A stretch of 64,000 nucleotides of DNA, taken from contig NZ_CP035503.1 of assembly GCF_006970865.1 (NCBI RefSeq), forward strand, positions 2,307,001-2,371,000, read 5' to 3'. This stretch comes from Rhodoferax sediminis (GTDB lineage: Bacteria; Pseudomonadota; Gammaproteobacteria; Burkholderiales; Burkholderiaceae_C). The notes beneath the pieces are model-generated. The model ran no database searches. It was not told the DNA's origin and saw nothing but the letters and a program-made list of their open reading frames with translations. Made by a program: the position numbers and the translations under genes. Below, piece by piece: positions 32,295-40,830 of this stretch (positions are counted from its first letter, which is position 1; each line of letters opens with the position of its first letter).

Positions 32295-34442
32295 ATGAAA
32301 ACCATTCGATACGAACTCGCCGATGGCATCGCCACCCTCACCTTCGACGAGCCAGGCTCGCCCGTCAACACCATGTGCCAGCAATGGCAGGACGACCTGA
32401 CCGAGGTCACCGCGCAGGTGGTCAAGGACAAGGACACCATCAAGGGCATCATCCTGGCCTCCGCCAAGACCACGTTTTTTGCGGGCGCCGACCTCAAGGG
32501 CACCATGCGGCTCAAACCTGAGGACGCGCCGCGCGTGTTCGCCGGGATCGAGCAAACCAAGAAGAACTTCCGCGCGCTCGAGACTCTCGGCAAGCCGGTG
32601 GTGGCCTGCCTGAACGGCACGGCGCTGGGTGGCGGCTGGGAGGTGGCGCTGGTGGGCCACCACCGCGTTGCCATGGACGACAAAAAGATCCAGTTCGGCC
32701 TGCCCGAAATCACGCTCGGCCTGATTCCGGGCGCCAGCGGCATCACCAAGATGACGCGCCTGCTCGGTCTGCTGGGGGCGCAACCCTATATCCTGGAAAG
32801 CAAATTGTTCGGCCCGCGCGAGGCGCTGGAGCTGGGCCTGGTGCACGAGCTGGCGAGCGACGCCACGCAGCTGCGCGAGAAGGCGCTGGCCTGGATCGCT
32901 GCCAACCCGGTGTCGCAGCAGCCCTGGGACGCCAAGGACTACAAAATCCCCGGCGGCACGCCGGCGAATCCGAAAATTGCGGGCGCGCTGGCGGTCGCGC
33001 CCGCCATGCTCAAGAAGACCACGCGCGGTCTGTACCCGGCTCCCGAATATGCGCTGGCCGCCATGGTGGAGGGCGCGCAGGTGGACTTCGACACCGCGCT
33101 GCGCATCGAGAGCCGGTATCTCGCCCGGCTGATCGTCAGTCCGGTGGCGAAGAACATGATCAACACGTTCTTCTTCAACCTGAACGCGATCAAGAGCGGG
33201 CAGTCGCGGCCCAGGGACGTGCCCAAATACAAACCGGCCAGGGTCGGCGTCCTCGGCGCCGGCATGATGGGCGCGGGCATCGCGTATGTGCAGGCGAGCC
33301 GGGGCATTGCCACGGTGCTGAAAGACGTGAGCCTGGACAAGGCCGAACACGGCAAGGCCTATAGCGTCAAGCTGACCCAGCCGCGCGTCGACAAGGGCCG
33401 CATGAGCCCGCACGACCAGAAGGCCCTGCTCGATCGCATCACACCCACCGACAAGGCCGCCAACCTCCAGGGTTGCGACCTGATCATCGAAGCGGTGTTC
33501 GAACAGCGCGACCTGAAGGCCAAAGTCACGCAGGAGGCCGAGCCCCTGCTGGCGCCGGGCGGCTTCTTTGCCAGCAACACCTCCACCCTGCCGATCTCGG
33601 GCCTGGCCAAAGCCAGCGCCAAACCCGAGAAATTCATCGGCATCCATTTCTTCAGTCCGGTGGACAAGATGAAGCTGGTGGAAATCATCCGCGGCAAGCA
33701 GACCGACGAAGAAACCGTGGCGCGCGCCTTCGACTACGTGCAGTCGCTCGGCAAGATCCCGATCGTGGTGAACGATTCGCGCGGCTTCTACACCAGCCGC
33801 ACCTTCGGCACCTTCGTGATGGAAGGCGCGGCCATGCTGGGTGAAGGCATTCCGGCGCCCGTGATTGAAAACGCCGGCATCCAGTGCGGCATGCCGGTGG
33901 GACCGCTGGCGGTACTGGACGAGACCGCGCTATCTTTAAGCGTTCATGTGCTGGACCAAACCCGCGCCGACTACCGCTTTGAGGGCAAAACCTACCTCGC
34001 CACGCCCGGCGAACTGCTGGTGGAGCGCATGGTCAAGGAGTTCGACCGCAACGGCCGCGCGGCGGGCAGCGGCTTCTATGACTACCCGGCCGAGAAAGGC
34101 GCCCGCAAGAGCCTGTGGCCGCAGCTCAAAGCCCTGTTTGAAAAGCCGGACACCGCCTGGGACATCGAAGAAGTCAAGGACCGTTTGCTGTACCGCCAGG
34201 CGGTCGAGACCGCACGCTGCCTGTCCGAGAACGTGCTGACCACGGTGTTCGAGGCCAACATCGGCTCCATCTTCGGCATTGGTTTCCCGGCCTGGACCGG
34301 CGGCGCCATGCAATTCATCTACAGCATGGGGGTCGACGCCTTTGTGCAGCGCGCCGATGCGCTGGCGACCAAGTTCGGGCCCGGCTTTGCGTTGACGGCA
34401 CAAGTCAAGGACACGATCCGCAAACACCAGCCGGTGTATTGA
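32295..34442 (+). CDS. fadB: 3-hydroxyacyl-CoA dehydrogenase / enoyl-CoA hydratase (FadB-like)
   Basis: 715-aa bifunctional beta-oxidation enzyme. The N-terminal crotonase domain (about residues 1-190) has FFAGADLKG, CLNGTALGGGWEVAL and FGLPEITLGLIPGASG, with both Glu positions. The NAD-binding domain begins near 314 with RVGVLGAGMMGAGIAYVQASRGI, then SNTSTLPIS and FIGIHFFSPVDKMKLVEII (catalytic His). Two C-terminal 3HCDH domains follow. It hydrates enoyl-CoA and oxidises the hydroxyacyl-CoA for the thiolase. Confidence 0.94.
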   Translation: MKTIRYELADGIATLTFDEPGSPVNTMCQQWQDDLTEVTAQVVKDKDTIKGIILASAKTTFFAGADLKGTMRLKPEDAPRVFAGIEQTKKNFRALETLGKPVVACLNGTALGGGWEVALVGHHRVAMDDKKIQFGLPEITLGLIPGASGITKMTRLLGLLGAQPYILESKLFGPREALELGLVHELASDATQLREKALAWIAANPVSQQPWDAKDYKIPGGTPANPKIAGALAVAPAMLKKTTRGLYPAPEYALAAMVEGAQVDFDTALRIESRYLARLIVSPVAKNMINTFFFNLNAIKSGQSRPRDVPKYKPARVGVLGAGMMGAGIAYVQASRGIATVLKDVSLDKAEHGKAYSVKLTQPRVDKGRMSPHDQKALLDRITPTDKAANLQGCDLIIEAVFEQRDLKAKVTQEAEPLLAPGGFFASNTSTLPISGLAKASAKPEKFIGIHFFSPVDKMKLVEIIRGKQTDEETVARAFDYVQSLGKIPIVVNDSRGFYTSRTFGTFVMEGAAMLGEGIPAPVIENAGIQCGMPVGPLAVLDETALSLSVHVLDQTRADYRFEGKTYLATPGELLVERMVKEFDRNGRAAGSGFYDYPAEKGARKSLWPQLKALFEKPDTAWDIEEVKDRLLYRQAVETARCLSENVLTTVFEANIGSIFGIGFPAWTGGAMQFIYSMGVDAFVQRADALATKFGPGFALTAQVKDTIRKHQPVY

Positions 34443-34455
34443 AGCGCCCCCCGAC

Positions 34456-35307
34456 TCAGGGCCATCCCGTCCCCGGCACATCCACGCGCAGCGTGTACAC
34501 CCTCCCGGACATCGCGGCGCGCGATTGCTCGGGTGTCGTCATCACCTTGCCGGTCAATATATAGAGCGTGCGGCGATCATCGCCACCGAGCATGCACGCC
34601 ACGGCCGCTGCCGGCAAGGGAATACGGTGCGTGACCGTGCCACCTTCGAGCACGCGCAACACCTCCCTGCTGATCGGTGACGCCACCCAGATCGCGCCCT
34701 GCGCGTCCAGGCAGATGCCGTCGGGCGCGGCGCCCTCAAGCTGCGCCCAGAGGCGCCGGTTGCGCAGCGCGCCGTCCGCCGCAATGTCGAACGCCGTGAG
34801 CCGCGCTTTGTAGCTCTCGCCAATGATCAGCGTGCCGCCATCGGGCGTGATCACCGTGCCATTGGGAAAATGCAGCTCATCGGCCACCACCCGGGCCGCG
34901 CCATCCGGCGTCACCATGATCAGCACGGTGGGCCGGGGCGCCTCGCGCGCCGGCAGGTCGAAGCCGAAGTTGCCGATGTAGGCGCGGCCCTGTGCGTCCA
35001 CCACCATGTCGTTGCAATGAAAAGGCGCGAGGCTGGAGAGGTCGGCCACCTCGGTCAGACGCGTCCCGTCCAGGCGCAGCAGGCGCCGGTCGATCATCGA
35101 CACGACCAGCAGACGACCGTCGGGCAGCCAGCCCAGCCCCGACGGTTGACCCGGCACTTCCACCATGGTTTCAGGCACGCCATCCAATCCCACGCGCAGC
35201 ACGCGGTGCGTGTAGAAGTCCGAAAACCAGAACGCGCCGTCGTGCCAGCGCGGCGATTCGGGGAAAGCGATCTGCTCCAGGAGCAGGGCAGGCATCGGGT
35301 GGGTCAT
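34456..35307 (-). CDS. SMP-30/gluconolactonase family protein
   Basis: 283-aa six-bladed beta-propeller lactonase family protein. FPESPRWHDGAFWFSDFYTHRVLR holds the first metal ligand Glu, CNDMVVDAQGRAYIGNFGFD the Asn/Asp ligands, and ADELHFPNGTVITPDGGTLIIGESYKARLTAFDI the typical family centre. It hydrolyses a sugar or other lactone; the substrate is unknown. GTG 35310 directly before ATG 35307 is also possible. It is convergent with fadB. Confidence 0.9.
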   Translation of the reverse strand: MTHPMPALLLEQIAFPESPRWHDGAFWFSDFYTHRVLRVGLDGVPETMVEVPGQPSGLGWLPDGRLLVVSMIDRRLLRLDGTRLTEVADLSSLAPFHCNDMVVDAQGRAYIGNFGFDLPAREAPRPTVLIMVTPDGAARVVADELHFPNGTVITPDGGTLIIGESYKARLTAFDIAADGALRNRRLWAQLEGAAPDGICLDAQGAIWVASPISREVLRVLEGGTVTHRIPLPAAAVACMLGGDDRRTLYILTGKVMTTPEQSRAAMSGRVYTLRVDVPGTGWP

Positions 35308-35419
35308 CACGAAACATAAGCCTGCGCGTGCACGGCGCGACTGTCAAGCCGGTTCGCGCATGCTTTTGAAAGAACCCAAATACTTGACTTAGTCATCTAT
35401 ATGGTTGACTATATCAATC

Positions 35420-36361
35420 ATGAACACCCCTACCACCACCGCTTCGAAGGATGACGTCAAGGCCGTCCGCGCCTTCAACCGCTTCTATACCCAGCGCATC
35501 GGCGTGCTCGACCCTTACCTGGGCAGCGAGCTTGCCTTGACACAGGTGCGCGTGCTCTACGAGCTGGCGCACCGCGACCAGCCCACCGCCGCCGAACTGG
35601 GCCGCGACCTGGCGCTCGACGCGGGCTACCTGAGCCGCATTCTGCGCAGCTTCGAGACCAAGGGCTGGCTGGCGCGGGTCGCGTCGCCAGCCGACGCGCG
35701 GCAAAGCCTGCTCAAGCTCACCGACGCCGGCCACCAGGCCTTCGCGCCGCTGCAGCAGAAGTCGCGCGACCAGGCGGCCGCCCTGCTCGGCGCCCTGCCC
35801 GCAGCGGGCCAGCGCCAGCTGATCGAGGCGATGGCCACGGTGCAGCGGCTGCTCGACACGAGCCAGGCAACACCGCCCACGCGCACTGTCCTGCTGCGCG
35901 ATATGCGGCCCGGCGACATGGGCTGGGTCGTGCAGCAACACGGCGAGCTCTACGCGCGCGAATATGGGTGGAACAGCGAGTTCGAGGGCCTCGTCGCCGG
36001 CATCGTGGCCGGGTTCATCAAGGACTACCAGCCCGGATGGGAGCGCTGCTGGATCGCCGAACTCGACGGCGAGCGCGTGGGCTCGATCTTTGTCATGCGC
36101 AAGAGCAAGGCCGTGGCCCAGCTGCGCCTGCTGATTCTCGCGCCGCAGGCACGCGGCCTGGGCCTGGGCGCCCGGCTCACGGATGAATGCATGGCCTTTG
36201 CACGCGCCCAGGGCTACAAAAAAATGCTGTTGTGGACCAACAGCTGCCTCACTGCCGCGCGCAACATCTATGCCCGGCGCGGCTTCAAGCTGGTCAAAAG
36301 CGAGCCCTACCATGGCTTCGGACACGACCTGGTCGGCGAAACCTGGCAACTGCGGCTGTGA
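35420..36361 (+). CDS. MarR-type regulator fused to a GNAT acetyltransferase domain
   Basis: 313-aa two-domain protein. Residues about 15-145 form a MarR winged helix (PTAAELGRDLALDAGYLSRILRSFETKGWLAR and SPADARQSLLKLTDAG). Residues about 155-310 form a GNAT domain with LRLLILAPQARGLGLGARLTDECMAFA, the acetyl-CoA-binding R/Q-x-x-G-x-G/A loop. Such fusions are known in proteobacteria but their targets are mostly not. ATG 35420 was chosen over TTG 35405. The upstream stretch has repeated TTGACT-(A/T) elements (35384 and 35404) that may be its own operator. Confidence 0.9.
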   Translation: MNTPTTTASKDDVKAVRAFNRFYTQRIGVLDPYLGSELALTQVRVLYELAHRDQPTAAELGRDLALDAGYLSRILRSFETKGWLARVASPADARQSLLKLTDAGHQAFAPLQQKSRDQAAALLGALPAAGQRQLIEAMATVQRLLDTSQATPPTRTVLLRDMRPGDMGWVVQQHGELYAREYGWNSEFEGLVAGIVAGFIKDYQPGWERCWIAELDGERVGSIFVMRKSKAVAQLRLLILAPQARGLGLGARLTDECMAFARAQGYKKMLLWTNSCLTAARNIYARRGFKLVKSEPYHGFGHDLVGETWQLRL

Positions 36362-36371
36362 TAATCGGGCC

Positions 36372-36971
36372 ATGAGTTTCCTGCCCGCCCAAAAACACCC
36401 GCAGCCGCAATCCCTGAGCGACCTGTTCATGTCCTTCACCCTGCTGGCCCTGCAGGGTTTTGGCGGCGTGCTGGCCGTGGTGCAGCGCGAGCTGGTCGAG
36501 AAGAAACAATGGCTCACGCGCGAGGAGTTTGTCGACGACTGGGCCGTGGCGCAGATCCTGCCCGGCCCCAATGTGGTGAACCTGTCGATGATGATCGGCG
36601 ACCGCTACTTCGGCCTGCGCGGCGCGCTGGTCGCGCTGGCCGGCATGCTGACCTTGCCGCTGCTGGTGGTACTGGCCATGGCCCTGCTGTTTGCAGGCAT
36701 CGCCGACGTGCCGGCTGCCCAGGGTGCGCTGCGCGGCATGGGCGCTGTGGCAGCCGGGCTGATCACCGCCACCGGGCTCAAGCTGATCGGAGCTTTGCAT
36801 ACAAATGTGATGGGAGCCCGCATCTGCTGGGCGCTGGCAGCTATTACTTTCATAGCTATCGCGCTGCTGCGCATACGCCTGCTATGGGTGTTGCTGGTGC
36901 TGGGCGGGCTCGCCAGCATGTGGGCGTACCGGCAGCTCGGCGCCCTCAGGGCCGTAGGAGCCAGCCAATGA
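36372..36971 (+). CDS. Chromate transporter, first half-size subunit
   Basis: 199-aa membrane protein of the CHR family, short-chain type. FTLLALQGFGGVLAVVQRELV, WLTREEFVDDWAVAQILPGPNVVNLSMMIG and YFGLRGALVALAGMLTLPLL are the family motifs. Short CHR proteins work in pairs of opposite topology; the partner follows with an ATGA overlap. Chromate export is the characterised role, but sulfate-linked or unknown functions also occur. Residues about 140-162, within a membrane segment, are encoded by a repeat copy. The start is 10 bases after the MarR-GNAT stop. Confidence 0.88.
   Translation: MSFLPAQKHPQPQSLSDLFMSFTLLALQGFGGVLAVVQRELVEKKQWLTREEFVDDWAVAQILPGPNVVNLSMMIGDRYFGLRGALVALAGMLTLPLLVVLAMALLFAGIADVPAAQGALRGMGAVAAGLITATGLKLIGALHTNVMGARICWALAAITFIAIALLRIRLLWVLLVLGGLASMWAYRQLGALRAVGASQ
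36791..36859 (-). repeat. Interspersed repeat inside the chromate transporter gene
   Basis: Minus-strand copy: GCTAT-GAAAGTA-ATAGC hairpin, then a GC-rich middle ending GCGGGCTCCC. It stays in frame and encodes hydrophobic residues (TNVMGARICWALAAITFIAI). Confidence 0.7.
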
Positions 36972-37579
36972 GCCACCCGCCCCTGAGCATCGTGATGACG
37001 CATGCCGATTGGTTGGGCCTGTTCACCCACTTCATGACGCTGTCGCTGCTCTCCATCGGCGGCGCCATCACGACCGCGCCCGAGATGCAGCGCTACCTTG
37101 TGAACGACAGGCTCTGGCTGACGGATGCGCAATTCAACTCGTCGATTGCGCTGGCGCAAGCCGCACCTGGCCCCAACGTGCTGTTCGTCGCGCTGGTGGG
37201 CTGGAACGTGGGGCTCAACGCCGGCGGCGGCCTCGGCGCGGGCATGGCCGGCTGGGGCTTCGCCCTGCTGGGCGTCGCCGTCACCATGGTCGGCATGATG
37301 CTGCCCAGCGCCACGCTGACCTTTTTCGCGGCGCGCTGGGGCCACCGCAACCGCGAACTGCGCCCGGTGCGCGCCTTCAAGCAGGGCGTGGCGCCGATCG
37401 TGATTGCGCTGCTGCTTTCCACCGGCTGGGTGCTGACCGCCGGGCACAACCACCCGGCTCAGGACTGGCCGCTGTGGCTGCTCACCGTCGTGACGGCGCT
37501 GGTGGTCTGGAAGACCCGCATCCACCTGCTGTGGCTGCTGGGTGCCGGCGCGCTCCTGGGCGCGCTGGGGCTGGCCTGA
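36968..37579 (+). CDS. Chromate transporter, second half-size subunit
   Basis: 203-aa CHR-family membrane protein. FTHFMTLSLLSIGGAITTAPEM, WLTDAQFNSSIALAQAAPGPNVLFVALVGW and a C-terminal hydrophobic region match the second type of short CHR subunit. Its ATG overlaps the stop of the first subunit by four bases, so the two are made in equal amounts and likely form a heterodimer. Confidence 0.9.
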   Translation: MSHPPLSIVMTHADWLGLFTHFMTLSLLSIGGAITTAPEMQRYLVNDRLWLTDAQFNSSIALAQAAPGPNVLFVALVGWNVGLNAGGGLGAGMAGWGFALLGVAVTMVGMMLPSATLTFFAARWGHRNRELRPVRAFKQGVAPIVIALLLSTGWVLTAGHNHPAQDWPLWLLTVVTALVVWKTRIHLLWLLGAGALLGALGLA

Positions 37580-37590
37580 CCGCCTGATGA

Positions 37591-38328
37591 TTAACCGAGG
37601 CGCTGGCGCAGCGCCTCGTACAGGCACACGCCGCTGGCCACCGACACGTTCAGGCTCTCCACCGCACCGCGCATCGGGATGTTCACCAGCTCGTCGCAGG
37701 TCTTGCGCGTGAGCTGGCGCATGCCGTCACCCTCGGCGCCCAGCACCAGCGCCACCGGGCCCTTGAGGTCCACCTGGTAGATGGATTTGGGCGCGTCGTC
37801 GCTGGTGCCGATGCACCAGATGCTGCGCTCCTTCAGCTCGCCCAGCGTGCGCGCAAGATTCGTCACCATGAAGTACGGCACCGTCTCGGCGGCACCGCTG
37901 GCAACCTTGGCCACGGTGGCGTTGATGCCGGCCGCGTGGTCCTTGGGCGCGATCACGGCGTGCGCACCGGCGCCGTCGGCCACGCGCAGGCAGGCCCCCA
38001 GGTTGTGCGGATCGGTCACGCCGTCGAGCACCAGCAGCAGCGGTGGACCGCTGACCTGATCGAGCAGATCGTCGAGCGAATGCGCCTGCGCCAGCGGCTG
38101 CACCCGCGCCGCCACGCCCTGGTGCCCATGGCTGCCCGCCAGCTTGGCCAGCCGCAGGCCATCGGCCTCGATCAGCCGCGCCCCGGCCTCGGTGGCGCGC
38201 TCCAGGAACTGGCGCATGCGCGCGTCGCGGCGCGTCGGTTCGTAAAAAATCTCGATGATGGATTGCGGCGCGGTCTTCAGGCGCACGCCGACGGCATGGA
38301 AGCCGAAAAGCACTTTGGGGGACGACAT
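37591..38328 (-). CDS. rlmB: 23S rRNA (guanosine(2251)-2'-O)-methyltransferase
   Basis: 245-aa SpoU/TrmH-family enzyme that methylates the 2'-O of G2251 in the 23S rRNA P-loop. The N-terminal substrate-binding domain starts [13 protein letters not shown]. The three SPOUT motifs are [21 protein letters not shown] (with the catalytic Arg), [11 protein letters not shown] and [22 protein letters not shown]. It is convergent with the chromate transporter genes, with only 11 bases between. Confidence 0.95.
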   Translation of the reverse strand: MSSPKVLFGFHAVGVRLKTAPQSIIEIFYEPTRRDARMRQFLERATEAGARLIEADGLRLAKLAGSHGHQGVAARVQPLAQAHSLDDLLDQVSGPPLLLVLDGVTDPHNLGACLRVADGAGAHAVIAPKDHAAGINATVAKVASGAAETVPYFMVTNLARTLGELKERSIWCIGTSDDAPKSIYQVDLKGPVALVLGAEGDGMRQLTRKTCDELVNIPMRGAVESLNVSVASGVCLYEALRQRLG

Positions 38329-38353
38329 GGCGAGATTATCGACGCTGGGTAGG

Positions 38354-38398
38354 CGCTATTAAATAGATAGCTACCTTCGCTTGCCCACTGGGTAGAAC
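38354..38398 (+). repeat. Interspersed repeat upstream of rlmB
   Basis: Best hairpin of the family: GCTAT-TAAATAG-ATAGC. The core is shortened (CTTGCCCACTGGGT). It lies 26 bases before the rlmB start. Confidence 0.65.
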
Positions 38399-38614
38399 GA
38401 CTGTAGCGGCATTGAAACCCGCACAAGCAAGATCGCCGCCAACTTAAGTGTCGGGATTTCTTACAAAGCGAAGAGCCTTCTTTACGAAATAAATTCAGCA
38501 CATTGATTTCATTGAACAAATTCAATAGGCACCAAAGTTGCTTTGTAACAAATAATTCAGTTTGAAACGTGAAGTTTTCAAACTGCCCAAACAACTTAGC
38601 CCTGGATTGGAACC

Positions 38615-39217
38615 ATGTTTTCATTAAAAAGCATCCGTGTCGTAGCGATCGTTTTGGCCTTTTCCGGGAGCTTGTTTGCCCTGCAGGCAAAGGCAGACCC
38701 CGTTGTCACCTACACCTGGACGACGACCAGCCAGGGTTTCGGACAACATGTGGACCAACCGTCATCGGCCACATTTGACGCAAGCCTAAGCGCCGTTCAA
38801 AGCGGGAAAATAACCGCGAACGATATTTCAAACATCCAGCTGTTCTATCCTGGACTGACATTCAACAATTCCGTGGTGAGCACATTCGGCTTCGATTTTG
38901 GCGCCTATGTCAATCCAGTTACCGGCGCTCTGGTTTTTCACGACGATCAGCAAGGACTGGCGCTGATCGCTTTTGCGGGTGCTTCCATCAACGACGCAAC
39001 CACTTTTCTGTCGATCACATTCGACAACCCGGTGTCGAACGCTGTCAAAGACCAGTTCAATGCGCTCAATAACGGCAGTGCCTTCGCCGGCTTTCCCACT
39101 GCCGGCTTTTGGACCGCGACCTTGCCCGTGGGCAACAGTGTCCCCGAACCGGGCTCTTTGGCTTTGCTAGGTTTGGGCATTCTGGGGATTGCCGCAATAC
39201 GCCGGCGCAAGCAATAA
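38615..39217 (+). CDS. PEP-CTERM sorting-signal protein
   Basis: 200-aa exported protein. The signal peptide runs over residues 1-28 (VVAIVLAFSGSLFALQAKA-DP). The body is Thr/Ser/Asn-rich with no catalytic motif. The C-terminus is a textbook PEP-CTERM signal: VPEPGSLALLGLGILGIAAIRRRKQ pattern at about 176-200 (Pro-Glu-Pro, membrane helix, basic tail). An exosortase would cut it and pass it to the cell surface, but none is in this window. The gene and its 286-base leader are AT-richer than the neighbours. The body may bind a matrix polysaccharide, which is inference. Confidence 0.88.
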   Translation: MFSLKSIRVVAIVLAFSGSLFALQAKADPVVTYTWTTTSQGFGQHVDQPSSATFDASLSAVQSGKITANDISNIQLFYPGLTFNNSVVSTFGFDFGAYVNPVTGALVFHDDQQGLALIAFAGASINDATTFLSITFDNPVSNAVKDQFNALNNGSAFAGFPTAGFWTATLPVGNSVPEPGSLALLGLGILGIAAIRRRKQ

Positions 39218-39331
39218 GTTTGTTTTTGGCCCTCGCCGGAATCCCGGGATTTGAGAGCTCGCTCCCCGTTGCCCAGTAACCGCGGCGGTGCGCGTTGCGA
39301 GCGAGCCATTGGGCGAGTCCCATGAATAGCC

Positions 39332-39901
39332 TTAATGCACCGCGACAGCGGCGGCATCCGCACCCGACTGCAACGGGCCGAGCGGATTGTTCTGTTGCTC
39401 GATCCGGTCGGTATAGGCTTGCCCCGCAAAGTTGCGAAACAGCACGGTATCGCCGCTGATCACAATCAATGCGTCAAACCACCACCCGGTCACCTTCGTG
39501 GTACGGCGAACGTTCAAAAAGTCCAGCCAGAAACTGCCTTCGCGCTGGCGATGTTGCCGCTCAAAATGAAACTGGTAGCCGCGGCAGGTGGTTTGCGCCT
39601 CGATGCACTGGCGGATGCCGGGGTCGAGTTTGGCGAGGGGTACGCCCGGATTGGGCACCAGTCGCCCCACAATCTCGGGGTAGGGAATCAGCGTGACATT
39701 GCGCCCGTCGACCGGGTCGAACCCGATGTTCTTGAGTTCAGAGGTGCGCGTCTGCAGAGCCACGATCCGCTGCGCCGCCGCTGCAGCTTCTTCGAAACTG
39801 GCGAAACCCGCGGGTGTATCGGTGCTGGCTCGCGGCAACAGCGAGGAACAGGCACAAAGCGCCGCGCAGGAAAGCGCGAGGAAGAGGGGACGGTATCTCA
39901 T
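39332..39901 (-). CDS. Hypothetical predicted lipoprotein
   Basis: 189-aa protein with an N-terminal hydrophobic segment and a lipobox-like end (ALSCAALCAC, Cys near 18-19). The rest is soluble with VDGRNVTLIPYPEIVGRL, then CIEAQTTCRGYQFHFE (a possible disulfide) and WLDFLNVRRTTKVTGWWFDALIVISGD. I do not recognise the family. ATG 39901 gives a proper signal; the frame is open further upstream to 39964. It may be anchored to the outer membrane. The flanks (39218-39331 and 39902-40092) hold nothing recognised. Confidence 0.7.
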   Translation of the reverse strand: MRYRPLFLALSCAALCACSSLLPRASTDTPAGFASFEEAAAAAQRIVALQTRTSELKNIGFDPVDGRNVTLIPYPEIVGRLVPNPGVPLAKLDPGIRQCIEAQTTCRGYQFHFERQHRQREGSFWLDFLNVRRTTKVTGWWFDALIVISGDTVLFRNFAGQAYTDRIEQQNNPLGPLQSGADAAAVAVH

Positions 39902-40092
39902 GAAACAAAATTGTCCCCTGGCGGTCCCGTTGCTGGCCTGATCCTGGTCAACAACCTCGCACATTGCTCGATCGGCATCAACACCTCATGATTGCAAATG
40001 TCCATCCCATCCTGCCATCATTTTGCGTGGGCACACACCGCGCAAGCCTCGAGGCAGGACGCGCCGCGGGGCACATGCCACACGACAGTCCC

Positions 40093-40815
40093 TCAGTATC
40101 CGCCGGCCAGTGACCGGACCGCCCCCTCCTCTGCGGGCACGATCCGTCCGGCTTCAATATTGATGCGCCGCTCGCAGCGCTCGGCAATGCCGCGGTCGTG
40201 CGTCACCAGCACCAGCGTCGTGCCCAGTTCGCGGTTCAGGTCGAACATCAACGCCATGATGGTCTCGCCGGTGGCGAAGTCGAGGCTGCCGGTGGGCTCG
40301 TCGGCCAGCAGAACGGCCGGCTGCACGACAAAGGCGCGGGCCAGCGCCACGCGCTGCTGTTCGCCGCCGCTCAGGACCTTGGGGTAGTGGCCCAGGCGCT
40401 GCGACAGGCCCACGCGCGCCAGCATCTCGGTGGCGGCACGGCGCGAGTCCTTGCGCCCGGCCAGCTCCAGCGGCAGCATCACGTTTTCCAGCGCCGACAG
40501 GTTGCCCATCAACTGAAAGCTCTGGAACACAAAGCCGGCCTTTTGCGCGCGCAGCGCGGCGCGCTCGTCCTCGTCCAGCGCAAACAGGTCCTGCCCGTCC
40601 AGCCGCACGGTGCCGCGCGTGGGCGTATCCAGGCCGGCGATGATGGACAGAAGCGTGCTCTTGCCCGAGCCCGAGGCGCCGACAATTGCTGCGGTCTCGC
40701 GCGGTGCCAGCGAGAAATCAATATCGCGCAAAATGTCGAGGGTACCGGTCGAGTCGGTCACTGATTTGAAGAGATGCTCGACGGAAATAATGGCGGAGCC
40801 GGACACGGTGGACAT
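40093..40815 (-). CDS. ybbA: ABC transporter ATP-binding protein, YbbA/LolD type
   Basis: 240-aa ATPase: Walker A GASGSGKST (about 46-54), Q-loop FVFQSFQLMGNLSALENVMLPLEL, signature LSGGEQQRVALARAF and Walker B VLLADEPTGSLD. It belongs to the MacB/LolD/YbbA group. As in enterobacteria it is divergent from tesA, but no ybbP-type permease follows: the next gene downstream is an unrelated lipoprotein. Its membrane partner is therefore encoded elsewhere or lost. ATG 40815 lies only 15 bases from the tesA start, so the promoters must overlap coding sequence. Confidence 0.87.
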   Translation of the reverse strand: MSTVSGSAIISVEHLFKSVTDSTGTLDILRDIDFSLAPRETAAIVGASGSGKSTLLSIIAGLDTPTRGTVRLDGQDLFALDEDERAALRAQKAGFVFQSFQLMGNLSALENVMLPLELAGRKDSRRAATEMLARVGLSQRLGHYPKVLSGGEQQRVALARAFVVQPAVLLADEPTGSLDFATGETIMALMFDLNRELGTTLVLVTHDRGIAERCERRINIEAGRIVPAEEGAVRSLAGGY

Positions 40816-40830
40816 GAAGGATTTGAAGTT

